A DNA stretch of 64,000 nt from Salinibaculum rarum (GCF_030505615.1 NZ_CP129992.1:1-64000), one strand, 5' to 3'; shown: positions 27,870-37,326, counted from the stretch's first letter. A program made the numbers and translations. The notes: generated by a model from the letters alone, not told the origin.

Positions 27870-28815
27870 CGCTCATCTGTAGAAGTCAGTACTTAGGATT
27901 TTCTCGAACCACTGGTCTGTGTTGAGTGTGAGGCTGAGGAAGTTCAGATAGCCCTGTAAGTGGTGTTTTGAGACACCTCGGAACCTTCGCAACCAGTTGC
28001 GAAGGAAACTGTGGCGGTTCTCACAGCTGTTCGTGTGAGCATCTCCGACCACGTAGTGGTCGTCGTGATTGATGGCGAGATGGCCATCAATCTCGTCGTA
28101 CTCGTCGATTCCATCGTAGATGGTGTACTGATCTGTGCAGAGGATCGCTGGATCGTCTTCATCGCCGTATTCAACGATGTCTTCGTCTACGTCTTCGAGA
28201 TTCTCACGAACGAGAAACCGAACTCGTCCGTCGGAGCGACGGACGAGTGTCACGACTGGCGGTTTGTCTGACTCGAAGGTTCCGCGTCCCTTTTTTGAGT
28301 CCGCGCTCGCGCGGACTCGCATGCTTGGTGCCTTTCTCACCCGCAACGACGTAGACTTCGTCAGCCTCACAGACCCCGTAAAGGTCAAATTCGGGGTCTT
28401 CCTCCAGAGCGTCTTGGACTTCATGCACGAAGTCCAAGACTGTCTTGTACGTCCGATCGATTTCTTGAAAGATGTCGTTGGTTGTGTGTCCTTCCATTTT
28501 GCTGATGATGTGAAACATTTCAGGGACAGAAAGCTGATGTTCCGCAAAGATAGTCTCAGTGAGATCGTTAAAGATACTATTACAGTTCTTACATTGGTAG
28601 CGTTGCGCACCCTTTCTGGTCGTTCCCTTCTTGATCGTGTCCGCACTGCGAGAGTGCGGACACGTCACCCCGTTCGGCCACCGGTGATCACGCAGGTACT
28701 CCAAACAGTCCTCTTTGTCAGGCAGAAACACCTCGCTGACGCTCTCTCTGCTGACCATGCTGTAGCAGACTACGAACTCCAGTCATGAGAAAGTATCCAC
28801 CACTACAGATGAGCG
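27870..28815 (-). mobile_element. IS1595-family insertion sequence
   Basis: A 946-bp element with 13-bp perfect terminal inverted repeats (CGCTCATCTGTAG at 27870-27882 and its complement at 28803-28815) and a 9-bp direct target duplication, AAAGTCCGT. It encodes one transposase on the minus strand, whose stop codon lies inside the left repeat. It lies between the glycosyltransferase and methyltransferase genes and interrupts a fragment of an older coding sequence. The intact duplication points to a recent insertion. Confidence 0.85.
27873..28758 (-). pseudogene. IS1595/ISXO2-type transposase, frameshifted
   Basis: The N-terminal part (28758 to about 28290) has the zinc-ribbon domain and the first catalytic Asp (CEADEVYVV). 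The C-terminal part (about 28290-27873) continues one frame away with LCTDQYTIYDG and the final motif HTNSCENRHSFLRNWLRRF. The frames join at a run of six A and three G on the coding strand near 28290-28300; a one-base gain there explains it. The first zinc pair reads CPHSRS instead of CPxC, so one zinc ligand is also gone. The shift separates the catalytic acids, so the enzyme is probably inactive. Confidence 0.85.
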
Positions 28816-28948
28816 AAAGTCCGTTGGGTGGTCCCACGCCACAGCGGGGACAACTTCGCCAGCCTCGTAGCCGCCATAGGGTGCGAATGGATCACTGTAA
28901 AGTGTGATCCATTGTCGAACTTCCGCACGGTCCTGTACTGTGATGACT
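28816..28948 (-). pseudogene. Remnant of a coding sequence cut by the IS
   Basis: From 28948 down to the IS, the minus strand is open for 44 codons (containing SDPFAPYGGYEAGEVVPAV) with convincing codon composition. It has no start and begins after a TAA. Across the IS, after removing one target copy, the frame continues to a stop at 27774-27776. No family recognised. It is a broken gene between the IS and the methyltransferase. Confidence 0.45.
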
Positions 28949-28961
28949 TAGCTATCTGATG

Positions 28962-29726
28962 TTACCCGTTAGACCGCATGGCAACGTAACACAAGTGATC
29001 ATCCTTGGTACGTTGGTCACGAACTGTATAGCCAAGTTGTGTGAATAGGCCTATCATAGTGTCCGGTTGATACTCAATCGCAACCCCACTTTCGTCACAG
29101 ACAGCGTGGTGTTCGGCGATGATCAGGTCAGGACGTATTTCGATTTTCCTCAGGATGGAAAGCTCAGCACCGTCAGAGTCAATTAATAGGACATCACACT
29201 CTGGTAACTCTTCGGGAGCTTTAATTGCTGCCCCACCTTCATTGCCTCGCAGGCTAATTCTCTCGCCGACGATCGTGTGGTTGACCGCTACCCGGTTCTC
29301 GACGCCATTCAGGCGTATCGTTTGCTCTACCCTCTGAACGGACTGCTCAGATCCCTCGAAAACGATTACTTCGCCGGTTTTGCCGACTGATTCGGCCGCA
29401 ACCACAGTAGAGACACCCCATCCACCGCCGATGACGACTACCCGTTCACCTTCCTCGATATAATCTTGGATGCACGCGACGTAGTTCTCCTCGTAATTCG
29501 GCTTGTCGGGAAACCAGGGGATAAATCGATCTCCGTAGGACTCCGGAAAAACCGCTCTGCCGTTGTACTGTACGTATTGCCCTGTCTCGGGAAGGAACGG
29601 TCGTATTGTTCTTCCGTATACTATCCAAATAAGACTGATGTATAGAATATATACCGTTCTCTTGAACAATTTGTAGAAACCAGCCGTCTTCTGAAATTCA
29701 TTTGCCCGATAGATCCAAGATTTCAT
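28962..29726 (-). CDS. FkbM-family SAM methyltransferase
   Basis: A 254-aa protein from ATG 29726 with a hydrophobic stretch near residues 20-45 that may anchor it to the membrane. It has the glycine-rich SAM loop VVVIGGGWGVSTV and, in the C-terminal half, the family-type ECDVLLIDSDGAELSILRK. FkbM enzymes O-methylate sugars or similar hydroxyls. An earlier TTG at 29744 is less likely. Base composition is AT-rich like the rest of the cargo. Probably modifies a surface sugar. Confidence 0.8.
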   Translation of the reverse strand: MKSWIYRANEFQKTAGFYKLFKRTVYILYISLIWIVYGRTIRPFLPETGQYVQYNGRAVFPESYGDRFIPWFPDKPNYEENYVACIQDYIEEGERVVVIGGGWGVSTVVAAESVGKTGEVIVFEGSEQSVQRVEQTIRLNGVENRVAVNHTIVGERISLRGNEGGAAIKAPEELPECDVLLIDSDGAELSILRKIEIRPDLIIAEHHAVCDESGVAIEYQPDTMIGLFTQLGYTVRDQRTKDDHLCYVAMRSNG

Positions 29727-30335
29727 ATCGTATAAATACCCCAAGGATACAAATTTTTTATTGTTTATACTGCTGGTGTGGTCGACCCCATCGAGAAAGA
29801 AGTAGTCGAGCCAGAGTGGGTCGGTAACTACTGTTGCCTGATTGTATGGGAGAAAACGGAAAGGATATTTTCGCGTGTGGACACACCGACAATGCGGCGT
29901 ATTCCCGCAGTTTGTCTGTATAGCATTGGCCTGTCAATTAAAAAGAAAGAATCCGTTGACTCGAAAATAGCGTCACAGTGTCCTCAGTGAGTGCTGCAAG
30001 AAATCCAATCCCTCACGAGAGGCCGACTGTTGACGTGCCGACCTCTCGTGAATGCAAACTATTGCACGTAAAGTCGGCTCCAACAGTTCTCCGAAACTGA
30101 TCGATTGTGACAACCACTGCATCCTGGTCGCGGTGTCCGAATTATTGACCGCACCATCATATTTTACAAGTACCTCCACAGTTGCTGAAGACGGCGCTGG
30201 CCGAAGTTGAAACGTTTGGATCCACAGTATAGTTTCAATCCCGTTCTACCAGCCAGCACGTACTTCTCCGCTGGCCAGTAACTTCATCTAACGAAAGACA
30301 TATACTCCTATCTGTTTACTTTTTCCGAAAAGATA
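29727..30335. other. Intergenic region between divergent methyltransferase genes
   Basis: About 600 bp without a convincing gene; short frames at 29778-29990 (+) and 29973-30179 (-) have no support. It contains an imperfect inverted repeat (CACGAGAGG..CCTCTCGTG, about 30012-30053) and AT-rich parts near both gene starts, so both promoters must lie here. Possibly decayed insertion-sequence material. Confidence 0.5.
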
Positions 30336-31220
30336 ATGCTCTCAGGAAAAAATATTATATGTTCATTGCTTCGGGCGTACTCATCTTCGTGGATCCGGAT
30401 TGTAATAGAGAGGCTCGGTATCCCTTCGATAACGTTCCGGTTATATCCGTACATGACAAAAGTTACAGGTTTGATTGAGAACCCTCTCCCATCGTGGAAA
30501 TTAAAAAGCATTTCCAACCCTTATACAGTTGAATTTGGGGAATTTTCTATCAGATACCGCATCACAAATCCGCGAGAATATCGTGAAATCTGTGGAATGA
30601 GCTGTACGGACAGAGTAGTCGTTCCCGACCTGCTCGAAAGGCTCCAGACCGACGATATTTTTTGGGATATCGGCGCTAATCTTGGTACATTCACGTATTT
30701 CGCCGCGAAAGCGGCTTCAGAAGGCCGAGTCATCGCCATTGACGCCCAAAAACAAAACGTCGCCTACATCGAACAGACCGCACAATTAAATGATTTAGAT
30801 GTAGAGGTTTATTCCCGAATTCTTTCTGCGAACGAAGGTGTTGGTTTGTTTTTGGGGGGTGAAGACCCAGGAGCATACGGATTTCTTGTTGACGAAGATT
30901 CGTACGAGGCGTCCAATGAGTACAACGGTTCCAAGGTCTCGACGGTCACAGGTGACGCATTAGTAGCCAATGAAGGAGTTCCTTTGCCTGATGTTATTAA
31001 GATTGACGTCTGTGCAAACGAGTATCCAACTTTGCAGGGCTTGCACGAAGTCCTTGCTCACAGCAACTGCCGGTTGCTATATTGTAATGTATACCGAGAT
31101 CGGGGTAATCGATATCAGGAATCCCCCGGACAGGTTGAGGAATTGATTGAGCGTTACGGTTTCGATATTGAGTACTTGATAGACTGGTGGGGCGGCTATT
31201 ATATTCGTTGTGAGCGTTAG
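30336..31220 (+). CDS. FkbM-family SAM methyltransferase, second copy type
   Basis: A 294-aa protein with the SAM motif WDIGANLGTFTYFA (about 110-122), then IAIDAQKQN and PDVIKIDVCANEYPTLQGL. In most FkbM proteins the last segment reads IDVEGAE, so the CAN substitution is unusual. The first ~50 residues contain a hydrophobic segment, perhaps a membrane attachment. It is divergent from the other FkbM gene but only distantly similar, so not a recent duplicate. Likely acts on extracellular glycan or glycolipid sugars. Confidence 0.85.
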   Translation: MLSGKNIICSLLRAYSSSWIRIVIERLGIPSITFRLYPYMTKVTGLIENPLPSWKLKSISNPYTVEFGEFSIRYRITNPREYREICGMSCTDRVVVPDLLERLQTDDIFWDIGANLGTFTYFAAKAASEGRVIAIDAQKQNVAYIEQTAQLNDLDVEVYSRILSANEGVGLFLGGEDPGAYGFLVDEDSYEASNEYNGSKVSTVTGDALVANEGVPLPDVIKIDVCANEYPTLQGLHEVLAHSNCRLLYCNVYRDRGNRYQESPGQVEELIERYGFDIEYLIDWWGGYYIRCER

Positions 31221-31925
31221 TCCTCACTTTCAATTTCTGCCAGATTCAGAGTTTCAGATACGATGCAAACGACTCGGTCGTTTCGGAAGTCGGTCCAAGG
31301 TGTGCCGCAGATACGTTCAGCTGAGCGGTCACAGTGCATTGCTGTTTTGATCGATAGATGGAGGAGTTCGTGATCACTTCAGAGTGAACCTTGGTGGGTG
31401 ATCCGAGAAGCATACGCAGTCATCCCAGAAGTTGTAGTACAAGCTCAGCAGATCGCAACGGAACCCAGTTGGTGATCACGTGGTTCTTCGGGACGGGCCG
31501 TAACAATACCTTAGTTAAGGTCACTGACGACCGTCGCGTCATCAGTAAGTGGGTCGTGTCATCGAGATCAATAGCAGTTCTTCCAGTGAGCACAGACCGA
31601 CAGATCCAGCAGAGAACGATACCCTTCGGCGGTGGCTTCGCCGAGCGTAGGTGTGATAGAATGAGACGAGTGGTCGTCAGATTGGGAGTGAAACATTGTG
31701 AGGTCAGCAATGACCCTACCAGCATCTGAGTGAGCGACGCAGTCGGGTAGGACAGCAAAAGCAATTCGTGCAATAGGAAGAACCGATACGATGTGACGTA
31801 TCATCTGCACGTCTCAGTCGAAAACTCAGCGACTCGAAAAACTCAGCGAGTCGGATCCGATAGAACCACGCGACCCCGATGATGCGAGAGGGATACTTGG
31901 CGATTCATCACGCCGTGCCAGATGT
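31221..31925. other. Gene-free stretch, probably decayed coding sequence
   Basis: About 700 bp with no convincing gene. Several frames of 80-117 codons on both strands lack starts or family features. Parts of the minus strand (for example around 31398-31440, reading YYNFWDD) look like degraded protein, so I suspect an eroded transposase or cargo gene, without proof. Confidence 0.4.
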
Positions 31926-32804
31926 CTATTCATTTCGTTCAGCAAACTCACGAATCGTAATAAGATCAAAGTTTGTCTCGGCGAGAGAGATGACTCGCTC
32001 ACTCGTGAGACCCTTTAAATCGTTCTCTCTCGCTGCATTCAGATCTTTTCGTGACGTCTGTCGATTTTCTTCATATTCACCCGGATGAACACAGAGCTCT
32101 GTCGAGGGGAACGCACTACTTTCGAGAAGGGATGTCAGAACCGATTCAGTCATATTACCAACATGAACCACACCAGCAAACGAGTCCGTGGCGATACTGG
32201 AGCGTCGACGAGTGAATGCACCTAGTATCGATAAGACAAATTTCTTTATTATCCCAGGATTGGCAATTGTTCGAAATAAATAGCCACTCGTGATAGCCCG
32301 TGTAGTCAACGGTAGTCTTTCGTGGCTATACCGTACATAAGGAATGTCATATTCCTTCGCGTATTTATCAAATATATCATATATTTTCGGTATCATATGG
32401 ATGTGCATATGTGAGTTGAGGTGATCGACAGAATCCAAACGTGACATCGCGAGTGCTATCTGAGCGTTCACCTCTTTTCTAACGTGGGTAGGATCGATTC
32501 GACCCCTGAACCAATTCGTGTAGAAAGTGAAACCATCTGAATAAAAGGTGCCGTCGTCAGTTACGAGTGTTTCGACAGCATCCGAGTCAGTAATCGGCTC
32601 GCCGTCGGTGAGGGCGACATGGATGCCTCGTCCCAACCCAGGTCGCTGGTTAAGACATGTAATAGCATCATCGACTGCCTCTCCGACCATCATCAAAGAG
32701 GTACTCGTGAGAATCCCATTGTCATACGAACGTCGAATCCCGTTATTGATTCCAACAGACATACCTAAGTCGTCTGCATTGACGATGAGCTGATTTTCGC
32801 TCAT
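31926..32804 (-). CDS. YdjC/ChbG/HpnK-family carbohydrate deacetylase
   Basis: A 292-aa enzyme of the YdjC family, which removes acetyl groups from N-acetylated sugars or related glycans through a divalent metal. The metal motifs are seen: NADDLGMS near the N-terminus (Asp pair), GIHVALTDGEPI, and HLNSHMHIHMIPKI. The late ELCVHPGEYEENR is typical as well. No signal peptide, so it probably acts inside on nucleotide- or lipid-linked sugars. HpnK members act on hopanoid sugars and ChbG on chitobiose; the substrate here is unknown. Confidence 0.88.
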   Translation of the reverse strand: MSENQLIVNADDLGMSVGINNGIRRSYDNGILTSTSLMMVGEAVDDAITCLNQRPGLGRGIHVALTDGEPITDSDAVETLVTDDGTFYSDGFTFYTNWFRGRIDPTHVRKEVNAQIALAMSRLDSVDHLNSHMHIHMIPKIYDIFDKYAKEYDIPYVRYSHERLPLTTRAITSGYLFRTIANPGIIKKFVLSILGAFTRRRSSIATDSFAGVVHVGNMTESVLTSLLESSAFPSTELCVHPGEYEENRQTSRKDLNAARENDLKGLTSERVISLAETNFDLITIREFAERNE

Positions 32805-33063
32805 CGCAGATAGTTCGGGGTGGATACAGAGAGACCGGAACGTTGCCTCTGAGTAATAGTCACAGACCTACACATAATCAATAACTATGACTAGTCCTAT
32901 TAAATCATTACCCACTTATAGGGCACATTGTTGATTCAAAACGTTCACACACACACGTCGACTCGATTATCCCAGAGAAGGTATTTCTCTTGAGGTTTAT
33001 CAACACAGGACGCCCGAGTTTATACCGCACATTCTATATATATTGGTGTATTCTAGTTCGACA

Positions 33064-33711
33064 ATGGAGGTGAGGTCTGTCGTTGATAAGAACCATCTTG
33101 TGCTGTACATCATTACTACTGGGATTGTGTGTGGTCTTGTAGCCATCTCCTCGACGTCTGTTTTCAGTTCAATTCAGTTATCCTATATGAGCCCAATGCT
33201 CGTCCTGCTCTTGCTGGTGGCGTTCTTGATCCGGAGTTTCGTTGGATTACCACTCAGTATATTGATTGTTTTCGTTGGATTCAAATACCCGATCCGGATC
33301 GCATTCATTTTGGCGTTTACGGGTGCAATTATCTCTGCAATCCCTCCATTTGTTGTCGCACGACACATCAAGACGCCCTCTGGAGTAATCGGTATTGCTT
33401 CAGCAAAAAGTGAGACAATCGTATCGCGAATCGGGGGGCTGCGAAGCATCGTAGCTGCACGGATCTCAGTGGTTCCTAGTGATGTCGTCTCGTACGGATC
33501 GGGATTCTCGAATATTTCAGCCCGTACCTACGTGGCCGGCACGTCCATCGGCTGGTTCCCGGTAATAATGGTTCTTGTCACCATGGGAAACTCTTTGCAA
33601 TCGCTCTCGTTTCAGTCAACTACGCTCCCACCAGAGTTCCTAATATCTGGCAGTCTACTAGCAATATTAATTCTCCTCCCGACTGTTTTTTCTGAGTTAG
33701 ACATTCGGTAG
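33064..33711 (+). CDS. VTT/TVP38-TMEM64 (DedA-like) membrane protein
   Basis: A 215-aa polytopic protein. The SNARE-associated/VTT signature is visible in the middle: ARISVVPSDVVSYGSG followed by ISARTYVAGTSIGWFPV, with the conserved Arg, Pro and Gly residues. Five or six helices. Members of this superfamily are now known as phospholipid or polyprenyl-phosphate transporters. In this cargo it could return or flip a lipid carrier used by the glycosyltransferases; that role is inferred only from context. Start ATG 33064. Confidence 0.78.
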   Translation: MEVRSVVDKNHLVLYIITTGIVCGLVAISSTSVFSSIQLSYMSPMLVLLLLVAFLIRSFVGLPLSILIVFVGFKYPIRIAFILAFTGAIISAIPPFVVARHIKTPSGVIGIASAKSETIVSRIGGLRSIVAARISVVPSDVVSYGSGFSNISARTYVAGTSIGWFPVIMVLVTMGNSLQSLSFQSTTLPPEFLISGSLLAILILLPTVFSELDIR

Positions 33712-33887
33712 TTCGCTAAGAGTTCTATGTTGTTCCGGATAATGGATCATCACTACCGTTGGTGCGGTGGCACGTTCGTATCCCAGATAGTGAGCGCTGT
33801 GACTTTGTCTTCCGACGATATCACGGGCTATGAATGCCGGTAACGACATTTCTCGAGAAACGAGTAGACCCGTCAACGATTACGGAA

Positions 33888-36239
33888 CTAGCGACCAAGC
33901 AAAGCCTCTCGATGCGGGTATAGAATCAGTGCACTGGCTCCGAGTAATGCCAGAAGCGACAAGATTCCACCGAGATAGAACGGTGTGCGGTCGAACTGCA
34001 AACGCACTTCATGCGTGCCAGCAGGCACAAATACACCTCTGAAGCGCGCGTCTGCTCGGACGATGGTCGTTTTTTCTCCATCGATTGTAGCCGTCCACCA
34101 CGGGTGATATGCGTCGGTAATGAGCACGAACGTGGGTCCTGTAGTGTCTGTCCGCAGAGTGACTTCATTTTGTGAGTAACCGACCACGTCTACCGATCCG
34201 TTCCCGAGACTTTGATTCTGTGGGACCCACGAGGGGACGGCACCTGGGTCAACGACCGCAGTCCGTCGTGGGTCGACACCGTCCATCGTCTCCAACTGTG
34301 AACGATATCCTTTTGTCGGCGCAGTCACGACTCGGTCGACTGCGAACGCACGGCTAAAGGCATCTGGATTCCGGTAGACCCAGACCGACGACTCCGACTG
34401 ACGCCATATTCGCTCATCTCTCTGCCAGTACCCCTCCTCAGAGTTGACCTGTGCGTATGGATGCCAGCCTGAGTCGTTGGTAAGGTTGAGGCGCTCGTTC
34501 GTGACGCGGAACTCGATGTTGAACGCGTCGGGGTGCGCTTGCATGATTCTCACCAACCGGTTTTGTTCCGGTGGCGGGAGCGGGTCGTAGCTCCTGACTG
34601 GGTGAAACTCGTATGGCCCGGCGTAATGACGGTAAGGTAGCTGGCTGTGGAAAATGACTCGCGACGGTGGTGACTCTTCAGTCGCGTTCGACAGTGTTTC
34701 AGTTACGTTGTTGTGCTCAAAGATTGCTGCCGGCGACGCGTCATGGCGCTGTTCCATTAAGGGAATGTGGAGTCCGGCACCAACCAGGAGCACGGCGACC
34801 AAGATCAGAATATATTGATCATCCCGGCCACCGGCGTACGTGTACAACGCAGCGACGACAATGGCGAGCATGAACGTGAACACGACCCAGGAATGCACGA
34901 CCGCTGTCAGTTCGATCGGTATCCCCCGTAGCGTCCCACCTCCGACGATAGTTCGCACGGTCATCAATGAGACCGTGATCAGCGCTGTCGGGGCGATAAG
35001 GAATGGTATGGCTTTTCGGAGTTGTCTGAGCAGATCCTCGGCTGGTACAGCACGGTCGATTCGCTGCGCAACTGCGCCAGTCGTGACGCTGCCGAAGATG
35101 ACGAACCAGAGGAAATAGTGGTGGATGCTCCGCCAGCGCCCAAGGCCGGGGACGGTGAAGTATGCCCACTGCTGTAATAGTGTCTGGATCCCAGTCGCCA
35201 GCCCGAGGCCCAGTAGTGCCATCAACAGGGAGAACGTTATCGGAGTGTCACGCAAATCCGGTCGGTATGCTGCAATCACTAGCATCGCTAACGGCAGCAA
35301 ACCAACGTATCCGATCCAGTACTCGCCAGCCATCGACGGCAACAGGAGCTGGTAGAACGACTCGAAACCGAAGTTGTACGCGCTGTTCCACGTGAGCGAG
35401 GCGACGCTTGTCCTAAACGAACTCTGATAGGCGACATAGGACGGTACCGCCTGTACGGCGAACAGGCCCAGGGACAGGACCACCGTCAAGCCAATCCAGG
35501 TCCAGTGGCGTTTCAGGACCGGCCATGGTGTGTTCCACGGCGGGTCGCGGTAGAGCAACACCCCAATCATTGCCGGTCCAACGACGAACGCGGGGGTGAA
35601 ATGGTAACCCCCAAGCAGACTGAATCCGAGCAACACTGCCGTGACGCCGGTAAACCGTATGTCATCGCGTTTCAGGCTCCGATGCCATGCATACAGTACT
35701 GCTGGCGCCAGCGTAAACCCGATAATTTGTGGCGGACCGACGATGTATACATTAATATATCCCGCAGTCTCGAAAGCTAGTCCGGCAAGAACGGCGAATC
35801 GCCATTCCAAGTCGGCAAACGACCGCGCGAACAGTGCCGTCGCAATTCCGCCGATGACGACGTGGGCGACGAGGAAAGCATACACGACGCGGAGGTAGAG
35901 TTGGGGGCCGATGAGGCTTCCGACGCCATAGACGAGCCAGTTCGGCGGATACAGAAACCCGCGTAGCGGGTCTGCAGCCAGATGTTGTCCACCAAGGTTC
36001 CCAGGTGGGAACCACTGCGGGAACGTACCCGAACTCAGCCACGCTTGACCTTCAAGATACGCCGGATAATGGTAGATCGGAAAGTCACAGCAGAGGTGAA
36101 CTTGATCCTGAGGCGCCGCCAGTACTAATCGCCAGTTCAACGCGAACGGAACGACCATCAGCAACAAGAGACCGAGCGTGCGACGGGAGCGGACACGCTC
36201 TCGCAATGCCGGCACTCGGAACGAGCTATCGGTTCCCAT
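33888..36239 (-). CDS. YfhO-like GT-C membrane glycosyltransferase
   Basis: A 783-aa protein with about a dozen membrane helices and a C-terminal outside domain (from about residue 500). The first outside loop has CCDFPIYHYPAYLEG and GTFPQWFPPGNLGGQ, matching the YfhO/GT-C pattern with a conserved acidic residue. The C-terminal end (FVPAGTHEVRLQFDRTP followed by a last helix) is also YfhO-like. Bacterial YfhO proteins move sugars from undecaprenyl-phosphate onto teichoic acids. Here the donor would be a dolichol-phosphate sugar. Start ATG 36239 preferred to 36281. Confidence 0.82.
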   Translation of the reverse strand: MGTDSSFRVPALRERVRSRRTLGLLLLMVVPFALNWRLVLAAPQDQVHLCCDFPIYHYPAYLEGQAWLSSGTFPQWFPPGNLGGQHLAADPLRGFLYPPNWLVYGVGSLIGPQLYLRVVYAFLVAHVVIGGIATALFARSFADLEWRFAVLAGLAFETAGYINVYIVGPPQIIGFTLAPAVLYAWHRSLKRDDIRFTGVTAVLLGFSLLGGYHFTPAFVVGPAMIGVLLYRDPPWNTPWPVLKRHWTWIGLTVVLSLGLFAVQAVPSYVAYQSSFRTSVASLTWNSAYNFGFESFYQLLLPSMAGEYWIGYVGLLPLAMLVIAAYRPDLRDTPITFSLLMALLGLGLATGIQTLLQQWAYFTVPGLGRWRSIHHYFLWFVIFGSVTTGAVAQRIDRAVPAEDLLRQLRKAIPFLIAPTALITVSLMTVRTIVGGGTLRGIPIELTAVVHSWVVFTFMLAIVVAALYTYAGGRDDQYILILVAVLLVGAGLHIPLMEQRHDASPAAIFEHNNVTETLSNATEESPPSRVIFHSQLPYRHYAGPYEFHPVRSYDPLPPPEQNRLVRIMQAHPDAFNIEFRVTNERLNLTNDSGWHPYAQVNSEEGYWQRDERIWRQSESSVWVYRNPDAFSRAFAVDRVVTAPTKGYRSQLETMDGVDPRRTAVVDPGAVPSWVPQNQSLGNGSVDVVGYSQNEVTLRTDTTGPTFVLITDAYHPWWTATIDGEKTTIVRADARFRGVFVPAGTHEVRLQFDRTPFYLGGILSLLALLGASALILYPHREALLGR

Positions 36240-36549
36240 TGTTTGAGACGAACTACTTTCCGAGTTGCATACCGGTGCCATTCAAACTACCGATCATCGA
36301 TACGGTAGCCAACCGCTGCGTTGATTTCGTGTCGCCTTCTCCAACTCCAGGATCGCAATTTCCATTTGGATTATTTCGTTCAATTCGAGACTGCTGTTAG
36401 TGCGGTTCCACCGAACGGATACAGCCGATTCCTCCACCTGACAGTGAATTTGTTAAAATCTAATACTTTGTTCCAGCATCCCAATCAATATGATACAACC
36501 TCGCACCCGTGTTGAGGGACGTCGGCGTGTTCACTCGACTGCTGATCGT
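36240..36549. other. Promoter-side gap with no gene
   Basis: About 310 bp upstream of the YfhO-like gene. It starts GC-balanced and turns AT-rich (TTAAAATCTAATAC near 36451-36470). No reading frame with support; it holds the YfhO promoter and the junction to GC-rich relic DNA. Confidence 0.5.
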
Positions 36550-37202
36550 CGGTCGAGTTGTTTGTGGAAGAACCCCACCGGGTCTGCGAAAGCATCGAGC
36601 ACGAGTGAGCGGCAAGAAGACGCCCCAGGAGATCCGGCAGTACCTGAAGGTGCTCCACGGCGCCGACGGGGTCACGAGTCTTCAACCAGTCGGACGTCGT
36701 CGACGCCGCGGCGGACATCCTGCAAGAGAAGCTGCCGAACCAGGCGGCATTCAGAGAGGAGTTCGAGCGGACGGACTGGGGACGCGGCGAAAAGAGTCGC
36801 TACGTCCTCGCGGTGCTCGAGCACGAGCATTTCCGTCCTCCACGGACCCGCCATGACGGGTTCGGCGGCCCGCTACTCGGAGAGCCAGACCACATTGCCC
36901 CGCGCGGTGCGTACCGCTGTCTCAAGTACGCCCGCTGGGCTCACCGCCTCGACGGCACGGAGGAAGAGTTCGAACATCTGCGGGACCGCATCGGGAATCT
37001 CACGCTGCTCGACGCCCCGGCGAACTACAAGGCAGGGACCGACCCCTACCTCGAGAAGCGCGACAAGTACTACGAGAACCACCCCGATTACGCGATGACG
37101 GCGAAGCTCGCCAACGACTACGATTCGGAGTGGTCGCTCGACAACATCCGGGACCAGTCACGAGAAATCGCTGACATCGCCGCCGACATCTGGTGGTTCT
37201 AG
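36550..37202 (+). pseudogene. Decayed GmrSD/DUF1524-type (DUF262-linked) nuclease gene
   Basis: The C-terminal part (about 36677-37202) is an open frame with DHIAPRGA, a variant of the His-containing DUF1524 nuclease motif, then DRIGNLTLLDAPANYK and a Trp-rich end typical of GmrD-like C-termini. Upstream, frame fragments such as SGKKTPQEIRQYLKVL continue the gene in another phase, and no start or N-terminal DUF262 domain remains. GmrSD enzymes cut modified phage DNA. It is GC-rich, unlike the cargo, and only about 100 bp from attR. Confidence 0.65.
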
Positions 37203-37307
37203 CCACCTGAGTCGGCCGCCAGTCGATCTCACTCGTTCGTCTATTCCGGATTTGACACCGCCAGAAACAGCCAATTTCACAATCGGCCGTTTAAATAGCA
37301 GAATCTC

Positions 37308-37326
37308 AAGAAGGATTTGAACCCTT
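37308..37326. repeat. attR-side integrase arm site
   Basis: The 19 bases AAGAAGGATTTGAACCCTT are inverted, with one mismatch, relative to 19684-19702. They lie 7 bases from the attR core. In the circular form they would face the attL-side copy across the core, giving a symmetric attP. They also copy part of a tRNA T-arm. Confidence 0.6.

Noticed and set aside
28204..28758. Programmed -1 frameshift in the IS transposase
   Set aside because: The A6G run looks slippery, but a -1 shift leads to the wrong frame; the C-terminal half needs +1, so a one-base change is the simpler reading.
29778..30179. Short frames on both strands between the methyltransferase genes
   Set aside because: No starts with ribosome sites, no family features, and overlapping each other.
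31391..31729. 112-codon plus-strand frame in the cargo gap
   Set aside because: Arg/Ser/Thr-rich, basic composition unlike haloarchaeal proteins; overlapped by equal frames on the other strand.
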